Below, one piece after another: positions 12,073-23,112 of a DNA stretch of 64,000 nt. The notes beneath the pieces were generated by a model. The model was not told the DNA's origin and did no database searches. It saw only the letters and a list, made by a program, of their open reading frames with translations. The DNA lies in assembly GCA_025765615.1 (NCBI GenBank), contig JAIVFJ010000104.1:62001-126000 (forward strand), written 5' to 3'. The translations under genes were made by a program, and so were the position numbers. Numbering within the stretch: the stretch's first letter is position 1; each line of letters begins with the position of its first letter. This DNA comes from Zopfochytrium polystomum (Eukaryota; Chytridiomycota; Chytridiomycetes; Chytridiales; Chytridiaceae).

Positions 12073-15043
12073 ATGCAACAACAGCAGCAGCAGCAGCCGC
12101 AGCAAGGTTACCCAAGCCAGGGTGGTGGTCACGGCGTCGTTGGCCAGGACCACCTGCACCACCACCAGCAGCAGCAGCAGCAGAAGCATCAGATGGTGGT
12201 CGATCCACAGCATCTCCACCAACCACCCTCGGAGGTCCAACTACAGCAGCAGCAGCAGCACCACCACCACCACCACCAACCGCAGCAGCACCGACAGGAT
12301 CAGCAGCAGATGTACGCTGGTCAACTTCAGTCCAACAACCCCACGTCGCATCAGTATCAGCAGCCGCAGTCGAAGCAGCCAGAGGCGGCGCATTCGCAAT
12401 CCTCCTCGCAGGCGTTTGTGTACCAACAGTACTCTCTCCAGCAGCAGCAGCAGCAGCAGCAGCAATCGCAGCAGCAATCGCAGCAGCAATCGCTGCCGCA
12501 GCTCCAAAAACAGCATTCTCAGCAGTCGCACGAGTACCACTCACCTTTTTCTTCCTCGTCCGCCGCCGCCGCCGCCTCTTCTTCCTCCGCCGCCGGCGCC
12601 GCCGCAAACCCCGCTGCGTCCGCGACCGCGTCGTCATCCTCCTCCTCCTCCGCCCTGGCGTCGTCCTCCTCGTCATCCACCTCGTCATCCTCCTCCTCCC
12701 CCGCATCCGCGCAGCCCATCACGGCATCGTCCGCAACCGGCCCGCCCCCGTCGTCCTCGCCGTGGATCTCTCCGCCCTCTGGTGGTGGCCCTCCGGACGG
12801 CTCTTTCCTCCGCGAGCTCAACGCCGCCCACCCATCCTCCAACTCTCTCCAACCCTCGCCGTCCTTCGAGTCGGGCGGCTGGTCTTCCCTTCCCGCCGCG
12901 CCCTCGTCCACCTCCTCGGGCGATCCGCTCGCGAACAATCTTCCCCACGCCCACTCGCAGCAGCTGCAACAGCAACAGCACCCTCAGCACCACCCGCAAG
13001 GCGGCTTGTCCCACCAACAACAACAACAACTGGAACAACAGCAACAGCAACAACAACAACAATCGCAACAGCAGCAACCTCACTCTGCCCCGCTGCACTC
13101 GCACCAGCAGCAGCAGCAGCAACAACACGCCCAGTCACAGCAGCAACAACAACAACATCCAGATCGCTCGTCCGAACAGCAACAGTTAATACACCACCAT
13201 CAGCACCACCAGCAGCAGCAACCTCAGCAGCAGCAGCAGCAGCTACATCCACAACAGCACTCGCACCAACAGCATCAACAGCAGCAGCAGCAGCAACAAC
13301 AGCAGCAACAGCACCACTACGGACAAGCCTTTGTCGCGCAAGCGTCATCTCAGCAAAGCTATCCGCAGTCCTTGATGTTTGCGTCTGCTGCACAACAACA
13401 GCAACAGCACCAGTCTTACCTCTCGCTCGACGCCAGATCGGCACCCATCAACGGTCTTACCGCTGCCGCGGCCGCTGCCCAGTCCTTCTCTCCCCTAACC
13501 CCAAACCCCTTTCTCGGCGGAATGCTCTACCCCGGCTCCACCTCTCTGGGAAATCTGTCCTCCCATCCGTTCATCAAGACTGGCCATCCCGCTCCTCCCT
13601 CCCAGCAACCGTCCTCCCAGCCTCAAACCCCGACCGCCTTGCCACCTTACTCTTTCCTCGCCCCCTCTGCCGCCCAACGCGCCACGAGCCTCTCCACCTC
13701 AACCGCGCCATCGCCTGTGCTTGTGGGCGCTGGAGCGTTGGTCGGTGGCGCCAGCGGCGCCGGCGGCGGTCCGTCAGCAGCAGCAGCAGCAGCAGCGGCA
13801 TCCAACAACGGCTCCGCGACTGGCGCCGGGATGGCCCATCCGCTCTCCCCGCCTGCCACCGCGGACTCGAGCGCTTTCACCCCTCCTGCCCCGAAAAAGG
13901 GTCGCGCAAAGCGACCCACCGCCCAGGCGCGACGAGCGGCAGCCGCGGCTGCGGCGGCGGCGACAGCGGGAGCTCCCAAGCGAGGGCGACGCGGTCCTGA
14001 CCACCACCCGCGCAACGTGTCGGTGCCGACGGCCACCGGAGTTTTGATTGGCGGCCCGGCGGCAGCCGGGGGCGTGATGGATCCAGGCGCCGCAGGAGGA
14101 GGAGTCGTCGGCGGAGCTGGCGGGCAGCAGTTTGTCGTCCCGTCTCCTGCCGCGGCAGCGGCCATGGCCATGTCGATGGGGATGCACCCATCGGCGTCGG
14201 CCTTTGGGCCGTCAGCTTCGTCGTCGTCGTCGTCGTCGTCGGCGTCGGCGTCGTCGTCTTCGTCGGCTTCGCTCTCGCCCGGGACCCTGTCTGCGATCAC
14301 GCCCATGGCCAAGCCGCGCAACCACGTTTGCGCCGTCTGCGCAAAGGCGTTTTTTCCGTATGCAGGACCTGGAGCGGCACCACTCGACCCACCTGTCGCT
14401 GTCGGACCGGCCCTACATGTGCCCGAACCCTGGCTGCGGCCGCATGTACGGCCGAGAGGACGCGGCGAAGCGGCACGCCCGCCTGCACTGCGGCATGAAC
14501 GAGACGCGCGTCGTGGTGAAGCGCGTGTCGAGACCGAAAGCGGGTGGTGGCAAAGCGGGCGGTGGTGCTGGCGGCGGTGCTGGCGGGGGCGGCGCTGCGG
14601 GAGCGGGAGGGTTTGCGGCGACGATGACGACGGCGACGACAGCGACGACGGCGGCGACGACTTCAGCGGGCGCGTCGCGTCGGAAAAAGCGCCCGGCGCG
14701 GTCCGGTGCCGGAGCCGGCGCGTCGTCGTCGTCGTCGTCGTCGGCGACGACGTCCGGCGACGCGACCTCGACGGCTGCCGCTGCTGCTGCGGCGGCGGCG
14801 GCTGCGGCGGCGGTCGCTTCTGCGGGCGGTCTCGCGCTGTCGGCGACGATGGCGCAGTACCACCAGCACCACCAGCACCAGCACCACCAGCAGCACCACC
14901 ACCAGCAGCAGGACGCCGCGAACGGCGGCGGGCTGGTGGTGGACGCGGTGGGCCACCACCACCACGCTGGCGGCATTGGCGCGGGTGTGTCTGTCGGGAT
15001 GGGCGGCATTGGGTCGATGGTCACGATGGACGGTGGATGGTGA
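12073..15043 (+). CDS. Poly-Q C2H2 zinc-finger protein, probable transcription factor (frame broken by one base)
   Basis: A large Q/H/S/A-rich protein with two adjacent C2H2 fingers. Counting from ATG 12073 and correcting one base, it has 989 residues. Finger 1 (about 753-773) reads CAVCAKAFFRMQDLERHHSTH, a textbook C-X2-C-X12-H-X3-H; finger 2 (about 783-805) is C-X4-C-X12-H-X3-H with the linker SDRPYMC. Before the fingers are basic patches KKGRAKRP and PKRGRRG, possible nuclear signals. After them comes a Gly/Ala/Ser/His tail. The frame changes inside finger 1: a run of six T at 14350-14355 has one base too many, since five T restore the finger exactly. The first in-frame ATG is 12073; the frame is open upstream to 11860, so the start is uncertain. 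Paired fingers with this spacing suggest sequence-specific DNA binding in the nucleus. Confidence 0.8.
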
Positions 15044-15865
15044 AAATAGGGCAGAAGAAAAGGTGAAAAAACGGGGGGACGGAGCAGTCATCTCGACGTG
15101 GCAGGCAGGAGATTTGATGATATCGGGCAGACGGGTAGCGCCATCGAAACGCAAACAAGACACGCACGCACCACCAATACGGCACACTCACACACAGGAC
15201 GCGCAACACACGTTGAGAGAGCGAGCAAGAGAGAGGGGGAGAAGGAGGAAGAGAGAGAAGAAAAAGGTAATTCCTGTCGCAACGTTGAACTTTTTTTTTC
15301 TTTCTTCTTTCGTCGTTGTTGCTGATGTTGTTGTTGTTGGGAATGGCCAAGCACCGTGACCTAACCAACTTCTTATTCCAGTAATTTAATTTTGCGCGAA
15401 AGGAAAAAAAGAAGAAGAAGAAAAAAACAAACACCAAGAAGCGGTCGGCACAAGGTGCGGATGGATGGACGGAAACGCAGCAGCAAAACAAGAAAGAGCC
15501 GTCGTGCAGCGCTGCTTTGCTTTGCTCGCGGTCGCGCCGGGGGTTTTTCATTGTTTGCCGTACCGTCAATCACCATCATCACCATCATCATGGTCCGGCC
15601 ACCCACCCCCACCTGGTTGTCGTTTGCTTGTTTTTTTTTTTCTTTCTTTTTTTTCTCGTCCCCCCTTTCCCGTCGCCGCTTCTTCTCGTTTGCGCGAACT
15701 AACGCGTGTCTACACGCGCGCGCGGACAGCGACTTTTTTTGTTGTTTTTTGTTTGTTTTTCGGCTTCTCCCCGTCGTCGCGGAAGGGAACTCGGTCTCTG
15801 GCCCTCCTTTCTGTCCTCGGGCTCTCAGCCGCCTCTTTCTCTGTAGTCTCTCTCTAGTCTCTCTC

Positions 15866-15906
<41 letters not shown>

Positions 15907-16149
15907 CTGTCTGTCCTCGCTGTCTGTCTCTCCTTTGCTCTCTCTTCTCGCTTTTTTTGCGTGCTTTCTGCTCTTCTTTTTTGTGCTTGCTTTCCGCAAG
16001 TGTGTGTGTGTGTGTGTGTGCAAGTGTGTGTGTGTGTGCGTGTTCGTGCGTGTTTTCGTGCCGCCCGTTGCCGTGTGTGTGTGTGTGTGTGTGTGAGCCG
16101 ACGGGTTTTCTTCTTTTTTTTCTCTTCTTTTCGTCTTGTCCTTGTCCCC

Positions 16150-16236
<87 letters not shown>

Positions 16237-16483
16237 TTATAGCTTGTCGGTTCCTTCCAATTCCGTTCTTTCTCTCTTCTTTTTACTTCCACTCTCCCAC
16301 CCCTACCGCCAAGAGCCTGTCTGTCTGACTGTCTGTCTGTCTGTCAGTAACCGTTCCCCCTTTCGTTTTACTTTCTGTGTTCTCTCTCTGTTGTGTCTGT
16401 TTGTTCGAGTTTGCTTTGCGTGCCTGCTGTGTTTTGTTGCTGTCTCTCTTTCGTTGGTTCTTTTTTCTCTTCTGTGTTTCCTT

Positions 16484-16515
<32 letters not shown>

Positions 16516-16732
16516 CCGCACCCTCGTCGCACTGTGCGACAAACAACGAAAACGAAACCAAAAAAAAACGGAAGAAAAAGGAAACAGCCCACAAAGGGAA
16601 AAGACAAGAAGGAAGGGAAAGTAAAGTGTACCCTCTTCAGAAAAAGGCGAAAGAGGCAAAGGTTAAACAAGGAATGGTTAAATGAAGTGTAGAATGTTTA
16701 ATGTAGAAAATTTGAATGATCGGGTTTTTAAG
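15044..16732. repeat. Simple-sequence intergenic region
   Basis: Contains (CT)n near 15855-15903, (GT)n near 16000-16095, a long (TC)n at about 16148-16232, (CTGT)n near 16317-16345 and poly(T) at about 16485-16515. GC content falls after 16600, marking the edge of the first gene island. No gene is seen. Confidence 0.65.
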
Positions 16733-16805
16733 GGGCGTATGGCGAAATGGTTACCGCGTTCGACTTCGGATCGAAAGATTGCAGGTTCGAGTCCTGCTAC
16801 GCTCG
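16733..16805 (+). tRNA. tRNA-Arg(TCG)
   Basis: Full cloverleaf of 73 nt without intron: acceptor GGGCGTA/TACGCTC, D-stem GCG/CGC, anticodon stem TTCGA/TCGAA around loop CTTCGGA (anticodon TCG, reads CGA/CGG), T-arm GCAGG TTCGAGT CCTGC, discriminator G. It is one of five copies in the window and sits at the right edge of the first GC-rich island. Confidence 0.95.
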
Positions 16806-16949
16806 GCTTCTACCTAGTTTTAATAAAACTGTTCAACTGCCGAAAGATTCCTCTCCTACCTCAGGTGGAGAAATCAGTTTTTCCAAATCTTCTTCTTTTT
16901 TTTCTATTTTGTAAAAATGGGTCGTAACGGAACTGACTCTCACAGCCTT

Positions 16950-16950
<1 letters not shown>

Positions 16951-16988
<38 letters not shown>
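16951..16988. repeat. Poly(T) tract
   Basis: An uninterrupted run of 38 T. It could be a retroposon tail on the minus strand or a nucleosome-poor spacer; its origin is not clear. Confidence 0.9.
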
Positions 16989-17039
16989 CCCAGCTTTCCT
17001 TTTATTTTCATTCCTTGCACCCCTTTCAAGTTCGGCAGC

Positions 17040-17410
17040 AACTTAATGTAAGCTATATTTGACTGGACGCCTGCAAAATCTTGGTCCTACTGCTGCGGTG
17101 CCTCTGCCTCCCAGTTGAAAGCTGGGCAATCCCTGGCAGTTAAGCAAGTTGGAAAAAGGGTTCCTGCACTTGAAAAAACAAGCACATCGACTGTTTGTCT
17201 TGATCCCCAAAATTAGCAGCACATCTTAGCAACACCAGGGCGGGAACCACTGACATCGCAGTCATCGATCCACAACACTGACGCCACTCACACAACGCAT
17301 CGCTCGCAACAAAATCGCCAGCAACCACGACACTTGAGTCATCCGCCCTCTGCAGCTCAGAAGGTTTTTTACACAAGTTTACGCGCTCCAGAAGCGAACT
17401 CCAACATCTG
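17040..17410 (+). repeat. Dispersed repeat, copy 1
   Basis: Diverged copy of the segment at 55310-55690. Shared blocks in the same order include GCCTCTGCCTCCCA, GCTGGGCAATCCC, CTTGAGTCATCC and AGCGAACTCCAACAT. Both copies lie about 240 bp downstream of a tRNA-Arg(TCG). No coding potential is seen. Confidence 0.6.
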
Positions 17411-17907
17411 TTGGGTGTGGTCCTGACCGTGATCGTTCATTGGAAGTGGCGTTCTTTCTTCTCTAAGAGCGATTATGTCCACCAGCTGGGCTAATCAAGG
17501 CGGCGGTGTGAAGGGTGATGTAACAGGTAAATGTTACAAAACTCTATACAAAAATTTTTACACCACGTCACCTGCTCCCACAGCCCTCCCCACCAGTCGG
17601 TGCATCTATTCCTTGTCCTTTCTGCCTTCTTTTGGACATATCCAAGTCGAATCAAACATGTGTCAGCAGGAGCAGATGAAAAATGAGCCTTGTCAACGAT
17701 ACACCGCATTTTTGGCCCACGTGACATGGCCTTGCCAAATTTGGATGAATTTGGCCCGACTTGACCACCTGGTGGCACACAATCCAGTGGAAATTTTTTG
17801 CTTTTGCCCAAGCTGGTGGCCACTGGCTGTGCTCGAAGAAAAGTGGATATGTGTGTTTTGTGTGTTTCTGGGCATTCCTGCTCCAGAGCTTGAACAGGTT
17901 GAATATC
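17411..17907. other. Intergenic, no gene seen
   Basis: Neutral-composition DNA with short frames only, none with recognisable domains. It separates the dispersed repeat from the long-inverted-repeat element. Confidence 0.5.
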
Positions 17908-18478
17908 CCTAGTATGAATAATTGAGACAGGGTTATAATGGTGTCTTGCACACCGGAATATTGCTAGGCGAGGGTGACTGGTGCGGGGGGAAACACCTCT
18001 CCTAATATGATTCTTGGCAGAGGAGGAGAACAAGAGGTTTCACTGGTTTTCTGTTCCACTTTACTCAGAATGTTTGTTGTTAGGCGGAAATGACTGGTTA
18101 GCAGCAAGAGGCAGACTTGAATCTATTGTGACTGTCAGTTATTGTTCTCACAATGCCCATGGGAGAGCGAGCCACCGCCAATGCAGACCTGGGCGCTGGC
18201 TTGCGCTGATGACAAATACTCCGAGTATTAAGTGGAACAGAAACCTGGTGTAAACGGTTTTCCTCCTCCTCTGCTCAAGCAGATAATATAGGTGAGGTTT
18301 TTACCCTGTGCCAGTCACACTTGCCTAGCAACTATAACAGCGTGTATATCATCATCATGTATCAATAATTCAGAACAGAGTATTTTCTCTTTCTCTCCAA
18401 GTTGGGGAGAAGGACCACTCACAAACACACATCTCCACTTCATTCACTCCTTCCACTCACTCACTCAGAGTAGACTGT
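17908..18478 (+). mobile_element. Long-inverted-repeat element, diverged copy
   Basis: The right arm (about 18288-18478: GATAATATAGGTGAGG, CTTGCCTAGCAACTAT, CCACTTCATTCACTCC, CACTCACTCACTCAGAG) matches the arms of the 57999-58527 element. The centre, with CACAATGCCCATGGGAGAG and GACTGGTTAGCAGCAAGAG, matches that element's middle in inverse. The left arm (17908-18005) is eroded. The right end stops at GACTGT, lacking TTACA, and directly abuts a truncated tRNA-Leu. Confidence 0.7.
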
Positions 18479-18532
18479 CCGGAGAGACCAGAGCCTTAAT
18501 CTGGCGCCTTAGACCAACTCGGCCATCTGCCC
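18479..18532 (-). pseudogene. Truncated tRNA-Leu(AAG)
   Basis: On the minus strand from 18532 the 5' half of a tRNA-Leu is readable: GGGCAGA acceptor strand, a D-arm, and anticodon stem CCAGA/TCTGG around TTAAGGC (anticodon AAG). It breaks off in the variable arm, where the end of a long-inverted-repeat element begins; the T-arm and the 3' acceptor strand are absent. Confidence 0.8.
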
Positions 18533-19755
18533 TTCATGTATTCAGCAATTACAAAGTTTTTGAACAACTTCCTGGCTCTATTGCTAAATTGAGGAATCTC
18601 AACTACCAGACAGGGTGTTCCAAAACCAGAACCAACAGCAACCCACCAGTTTGCACAAACTGTTGATCTGACCGGGTTTGAGGGGCTTCCTACCTTACCC
18701 GATTTCACATGTTTTATGTTGTGGAAGCCGAAAGCGCTTCATAGTGTACGACTTGAACTTTCTTCGGCTTTCCCTTTGCTTTAACGTGCCACCTGTTTGT
18801 GTTTTTTTTCGGTGGGTCCTTTGCATGGTTTGCATTGGCTGCCCTGAGCATTTTCAGGGAGAATTGAATAGAGAAGCCCATCTTGTCAGTGACATCTCCC
18901 TGCCTCCGGTCACCACCACAACCTCTGCCTTTGCATCCCATTCCATCCCATCCTGGGAGTCCACGGAGCGTTTGACCCAGGGTTGCATGCCCATCTTCCA
19001 CTGGGTGTAAGGTAGCCCTGTGAGGCTTCCACAACGTTTAGATCTGTTTTTGGACAGAGCTGGTACTAAAAGCATAACACTGGCACTTAGCATGTACACC
19101 ACGCACTGACCGGCATGCTACTGTGACTGTAGTAGTACTCAAATGGTGAATAAATAGTACACTTTCTGTTTCTGCTCCATTTGTCTATGTGTTGTTTCTT
19201 AATTTGAATTTTGTCCTTTGTTGTCTGCCTAGGCTAGTAGACTGTCTCTGACCCTGTCTGTTGCAGTCAAACCGAATTTCCTCTGCAAAGCTGCTTCCTC
19301 CTGGTAAAGTTGACTTGGTGAGGCGGGCCAAGAGGGTTTTGAGTCCTGACAGGCAACATTCCCCTGATTCGAGCTGGGAACAGGACAGACACTTCCCGCC
19401 TCCCACTTCCTTTGTAGTCACCTGCAGTTGTTCCCGTCTGGGGTGGGGGTAATGAGGCGGAGATTATGCACTTTGCTCAAGACGTTTACTGACACGAAAA
19501 AGTACAAGCAGGATGCAGCATTTCTCCTTGAGCTTTCACCTCAGTCTGGAGATATATTTCCTCACTTGTAGAAGCATGGCACTCAAACCGAAATGACTCT
19601 CATCGTGCGCCGCGAGAAAATGTCTGTCACCTGTTCGACCAAGATCTTCATGCACTCTCCTCCACTTTTTATCAAACTATCACATAACAAGCAAAATGAA
19701 GTGGGGCAAATTACCGAAGGTCAGTAGGGTTGAAGGAATCCCTGTTCAACGACCA
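18533..19755. other. Intergenic, no gene seen
   Basis: Contains only short open frames without recognisable domains or splice structure. Nothing else is supported. Confidence 0.5.
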
Positions 19756-19827
19756 AGGCCGCACCCGGAATCGAACCGGGGTCCCCAGAATCAGAATCTG
19801 ATGTGATAACCCCTACACTATGCAGTC
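19756..19827 (-). tRNA. tRNA-Gln(CTG)
   Basis: The minus strand folds with anticodon loop TTCTGAT (anticodon CTG) on a TCAGA/TCTGG stem and a perfect T-arm CCCGG TTCGATT CCGGG. The acceptor GACTGCA/TGCGGCC has one mismatch (A2:C) and a wobble, so the 5' strand may have drifted. The gene could be weakened or pseudogenic, but the arms that hold the promoter boxes are intact. Confidence 0.75.
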
Positions 19828-20130
19828 ATGCGGGTGGTAAAACCACTACGTAACTAGATTACTAACTTTTTGCATGTAATAAATGTAATGAAGAGCTTCA
19901 GTCAAGGGTATTAGTGCAAGAGACAGAAATCAAACCATACAGCCCATTGCACATGAGCTTAGCAACCCATGTTTGCTGCTGTCCATAAGCTCTGGCTGGT
20001 ATAAAAAGGGGTTGCTCCCCAGACCCAGGAAAGGACAACTGACACTATCCCACTTGTGCTTGTTACACTCCACACATCAAACCAGCGGGCAAAATGTGCC
20101 TCCTATTGCTATGGTAACAAAGCCGCGCAT

Positions 20131-20480
20131 TGTTATTGATATGAATCACCCTCTTGGAAGCTCTGGAACCTTCGAGAACATTCCTTCATGGAACCTTCTG
20201 AAACGCTAGAACATCCTTCATGGAACCTTGTGGAACGTTTTGGAACCTTCTTTGATTTCCTGACTTGTCTTGTTGTCATTGGTATCATTGGTATGATTGA
20301 TTGTATTACTAATTGCTCTTTCTGGAACTTTCTTTGAGTCTTGACAAGGAAGACTCTCAAAAGGTATAAAAGGGGGATGGGAGACCTGTCCCATCCCTCA
20401 AGTGAATTATTGTCTCCAATACAATCATCACTCCTCTCAGTTTCTTGTCTGCCTTGCCTTGTCCTGCCATGTTCCTGACA
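20131..20480 (+). mobile_element. Solo-LTR-like repeat, copy 1, with heat-shock-element promoter
   Basis: Runs from TGTTATTGATATGAATCACC to CATGTTCCTGACA (TG...CA ends) and aligns over its length with 21901-22187. It carries a dense array of alternating GAA/TTC units, a TATA box (GGTATAAAAGGGGG near 20360) and a CAATACAATCATCACTCC leader. Such a TG-enhancer-TATA-leader-CA layout is that of an LTR. No internal region, primer-binding site or clear target duplication is seen. The LTR identity is inferred; it could be another promoter-bearing repeat. Confidence 0.6.
20165..20184 (+). promoter_or_regulatory. Heat-shock element in LTR copy 1
   Basis: GGAACCTTCGAGAACATTCC holds four perfectly alternating 5-bp units (nGAAn/nTTCn), the consensus site of trimeric heat-shock factor. 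Further partial arrays follow to about 20250, upstream of a TATA box near 20360. Confidence 0.7.
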
Positions 20481-20874
20481 GTTATCCTGTGACACACTAA
20501 TTAAACGTCATCCATACATGATAAATCTCGCAATAACGTACTGTGATACCACATAAACTGATGCTGGAATGCCCTATCCTTGTTGCAACATTTATCATAT
20601 GTCATGTGTCGATTTGGAACCTTAGTGATTACCATTGATGCAGACAAATCCAGCAGATATACATAGCCCAGCTCAATGGATGGTTGCTTGCTGTGCACTC
20701 TGCTCTGCACGCGTACCCCATGCACTCTGTTATAAGGCAAGTTATAAGCCGTCCCTTGTTGTCTTGAAACTGAAACAACAGCAAAATCCTGGTAAAACCA
20801 GTGGCAAACCTTACCGCTGCTTATGAAACTTTTAACCTCATCAGCTTGGTTTGTAGGGTTTAACATGAATCAAA
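20481..20874. other. Spacer after the first LTR-like repeat
   Basis: No coding frame with a recognisable domain. No primer-binding site complementary to a tRNA 3' end follows the LTR end, which argues against an internal retroelement region here. Confidence 0.5.
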
Positions 20875-21130
20875 TTGAATGAAAAAAAAAGGTCTGATTT
20901 GGGTCTGATTCAAACAATCAAATCAAATCAAATCAAACGATTGTTTGCCAAATCAGCCATTTGCGTTTGATTCGAAGCTTTTTAATTGGTAATTTTGTCA
21001 AATGTCTGCCCTATTCAGGGTGATTCGGCCTAAAAATGCCTAATATCGCGAACTGAATGTCTGGCATATTGCGAAAAATTGTCATTTGAGTTTGAAAACC
21101 TGAATCGAAGCAAGTCAAATTGCGAATCCA
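20875..21130. repeat. AT-rich dispersed repeat with TTTGATTC-type motifs
   Basis: Contains AATCAAATCAAATCAAATC and its inverse motifs (GTTTGATTCGAAGC), also seen near 24700-24860, 56500-56560 and 63370-63560. Direct and inverted copies are intermingled. Function unknown. Confidence 0.5.
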
Positions 21131-21493
21131 GCCTGATCTGTGTTAAACCTTATTGGTTTGGGAAAAAGCCACTCACTCTTAAGGCTGGGCAGCACGGACT
21201 TGGAGTGGACAATCGAGGAAACCGCTTTGAGTCTGCCCCTGTGGTTTCCTAAAAAAAGCCCTCTGTGGATGTGGAGATCCACAGTGTCCCCACAAGTTTT
21301 CCAGGTGGATTCCTTAAAATCAGGCAGAAAAATCCCAGTTTGGATTAGAATCAGGGTCAAAACCAGCTGACCACTGAGCCCTACCCAACACAGTCCTTCA
21401 GTCTATCCTCTGACCAGAAAGCAGGCAACTTTTGTTCCTTGGAAACATCAGACTGGCAGAGAGATATACCCCAGAAACTGACTCTCCATTTTT
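21131..21493. other. Intergenic, no gene seen
   Basis: Neutral DNA without a convincing reading frame; ends at a tRNA-Ala relic. Confidence 0.5.
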
Positions 21494-21539
21494 TGGAGAA
21501 TCGGGGTATCGCACGCTCTACCATTTGAGCTAATTCCCC
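21494..21539 (-). pseudogene. tRNA-Ala pseudogene with internal deletion
   Basis: Both ends of the tRNA-Ala at 56126-56198 are present (GGGGAATTAGCTCAAATGG and the 3' end through GGAGAAT), but about 27 nt covering the anticodon arm, variable loop and part of the T-arm are missing. Confidence 0.85.
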
Positions 21540-21544
21540 ATGTC

Positions 21545-21877
21545 CCAATGACAGTATATACAGGACTCATTGACATATGTATTTGTGAGTTTGTCAAGGA
21601 GTCCTTCTTGGAGAGTAGGAAAACTCTGCTATGAGTAATTGAAACATAATGTTTGGCAGAACTGACTGGTTAGCAGCAAGAGCAGATAATATAGGAGAGG
21701 TTTTTACCCTGTGCTGGTCATGCTTGCCTAGCAACTATTACAGAGCGTATATAATCATGTATCAATAATTCATAACAGAGTTTTTCTCTTTCTCTCCAAG
21801 TTGGGGAGAAGGCCACGCACAAACACACATCTCCACTTCATTCACTCCTAACACTCACTCACTCAGAGTAGGCTGTT
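21545..21877 (+). mobile_element. Long-inverted-repeat element, internally deleted copy
   Basis: The right arm (about 21688-21877) closely matches the 57999-58527 element and ends AGGCTGTTTACA. The left arm (about 21570-21655) is partial, and the centre is reduced to GACTGGTTAGCAGCAAGAG. It lies directly beside the tRNA-Ala pseudogene. Confidence 0.75.
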
Positions 21878-21900
21878 TACAGCTCTTATAGTTCCCAGAA

Positions 21901-22187
21901 TGTTATGAATCACCCTCTGGAAAGCTCTGGAACCTTCTAGAACATTCCTTCATGGAACGTTGTGGAACCTTCTGGAACTTTCTTTGCTTTCCTGACTTGT
22001 TGTCATTGGTATCATTGGTATCATTGTATTACTAATTGCTCTTTCAAGTCTTGACAAGGAAGACTCTCAAAAGGTGTAAAAGGGAGATGGGGGACCTGTC
22101 CCATCCCTCAAGTGAATTATTGTTTCCAATACAATCATCACTCCTCTCACCTTGTCTGCCTTGCCTTGTCCTGCCATGTTCCTGACA
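21901..22187 (+). mobile_element. Solo-LTR-like repeat, copy 2, with heat-shock-element promoter
   Basis: Starts TGTTATGAATCACCC and ends CATGTTCCTGACA. It is co-linear with copy 1 but shorter in the upstream array. The TATA-like box is GGTGTAAAAGGGAG near 22073. The flanks CAGAA and CAGGA could be a decayed 5-bp target duplication. It contains no coding region. Confidence 0.65.
21929..21948 (+). promoter_or_regulatory. Heat-shock element in LTR copy 2
   Basis: GGAACCTTCTAGAACATTCC is four perfect alternating GAA/TTC units. A second array, GGAACCTTCTGGAACTTTC, lies about 16 bp downstream. Both are upstream of the TATA-like box. Confidence 0.75.
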
Positions 22188-22859
22188 CAGGAGTTTCCCA
22201 TCTTTGAAGCCTTATCCTTTCCCCATATGCTACTGGACCAAAGGGTGAACCCTTTAAGGATGAAGAGGATCTCATAGGCCTCAACTACGTGTAAGGTTTA
22301 AACTGGTGCCTTGTCCAACTGGATTTTGGGGACGGGACTTTGCTTTAACCATAATATTTCAGAGCAGAACAATGCAATTAAGAACTCTCGTTAAGCAAAC
22401 CGCCAAGCCTGATCCTGAAGCAATTCCAGGTATCAGAAAGATGCTGTGCCTGTGGAAGCACCATGGAGGTGCCTGCCCACACAGCTACACATAAGCCCAC
22501 ACCCATATTTGCACCTGCGCCTACATTTACTCCCTTGAAGGATCTGTGAACTCGATCAAGTTCCAGACTTGACCTGCCTTGCCAACACAGGCCACAAATG
22601 TTTGGCTCTACCGACGAGAGCTTGAGCTGGCAGGGTTAGGGTTAACCCTGAGCTTGAGCTGGCATGCCTGTGATGCCTTTATGGTTGACTACTTTGGCTC
22701 CAATGGTGTCCACCTAGCACCTGGCAAAGTAACTCACAGAATGCCTGGCTCTTTGCACCTTTCTGGTCCCCATTGGCTCCACAAACAGCCCTCCGAAAAA
22801 CATTCATGGGACAGGTCAGCACTTAAGGGAGGTTGCATGCCTCAGCTAGTGGGAAAACG
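22188..22859. other. Intergenic, no gene seen
   Basis: Contains a local inverted-looking duplication GAGCTTGAGCTGGCA...GAGCTTGAGCTGGCA (about 22618 and 22650). No gene is supported. Confidence 0.5.
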
Positions 22860-22931
22860 GGGGGATTCCGGGGATTGAACCCGGGACCTCCTGCACCCAA
22901 AGCAGAAATCATACCACTAGACTAAATCCCC
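22860..22931 (-). tRNA. tRNA-Pro(TGG)
   Basis: 72-nt cloverleaf on the minus strand: acceptor GGGGATT/AATCCCC, anticodon stem TCTGC/GCAGG around TTTGGGT (anticodon TGG), T-arm CCGGG TTCAATC CCCGG, discriminator C. No intron. Confidence 0.9.
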
Positions 22932-23112
22932 TGACAGTGCTTCTGCAGACAGAATGTCTTAATCACGCCACCACCAACTTTTCTGTCTACTGGCTCAAGT
23001 CGATACAGCATCGGTTAGTTTGTGCCCCAGGGCGCCAAAGGTCTCACCGTCACCCCCTTAACCAATAAACAAATAAATAAAGTAAGGCATGATGAAGCCA
23101 TTCATCCACCAA

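Noticed and set aside
11696..13189. 497-codon frame rich in Arg/Ser/Thr/Pro overlapping the zinc-finger gene
   Set aside because: Shadow of the poly-Q/poly-S coding frame; only the other frame leads into the C2H2 fingers.
20481..21900. Interval between the two LTR-like repeats as a full retrotransposon body
   Set aside because: No coding motif, no primer-binding site or polypurine tract, and it contains unrelated tRNA and foldback sequences; two solo repeats fit better.
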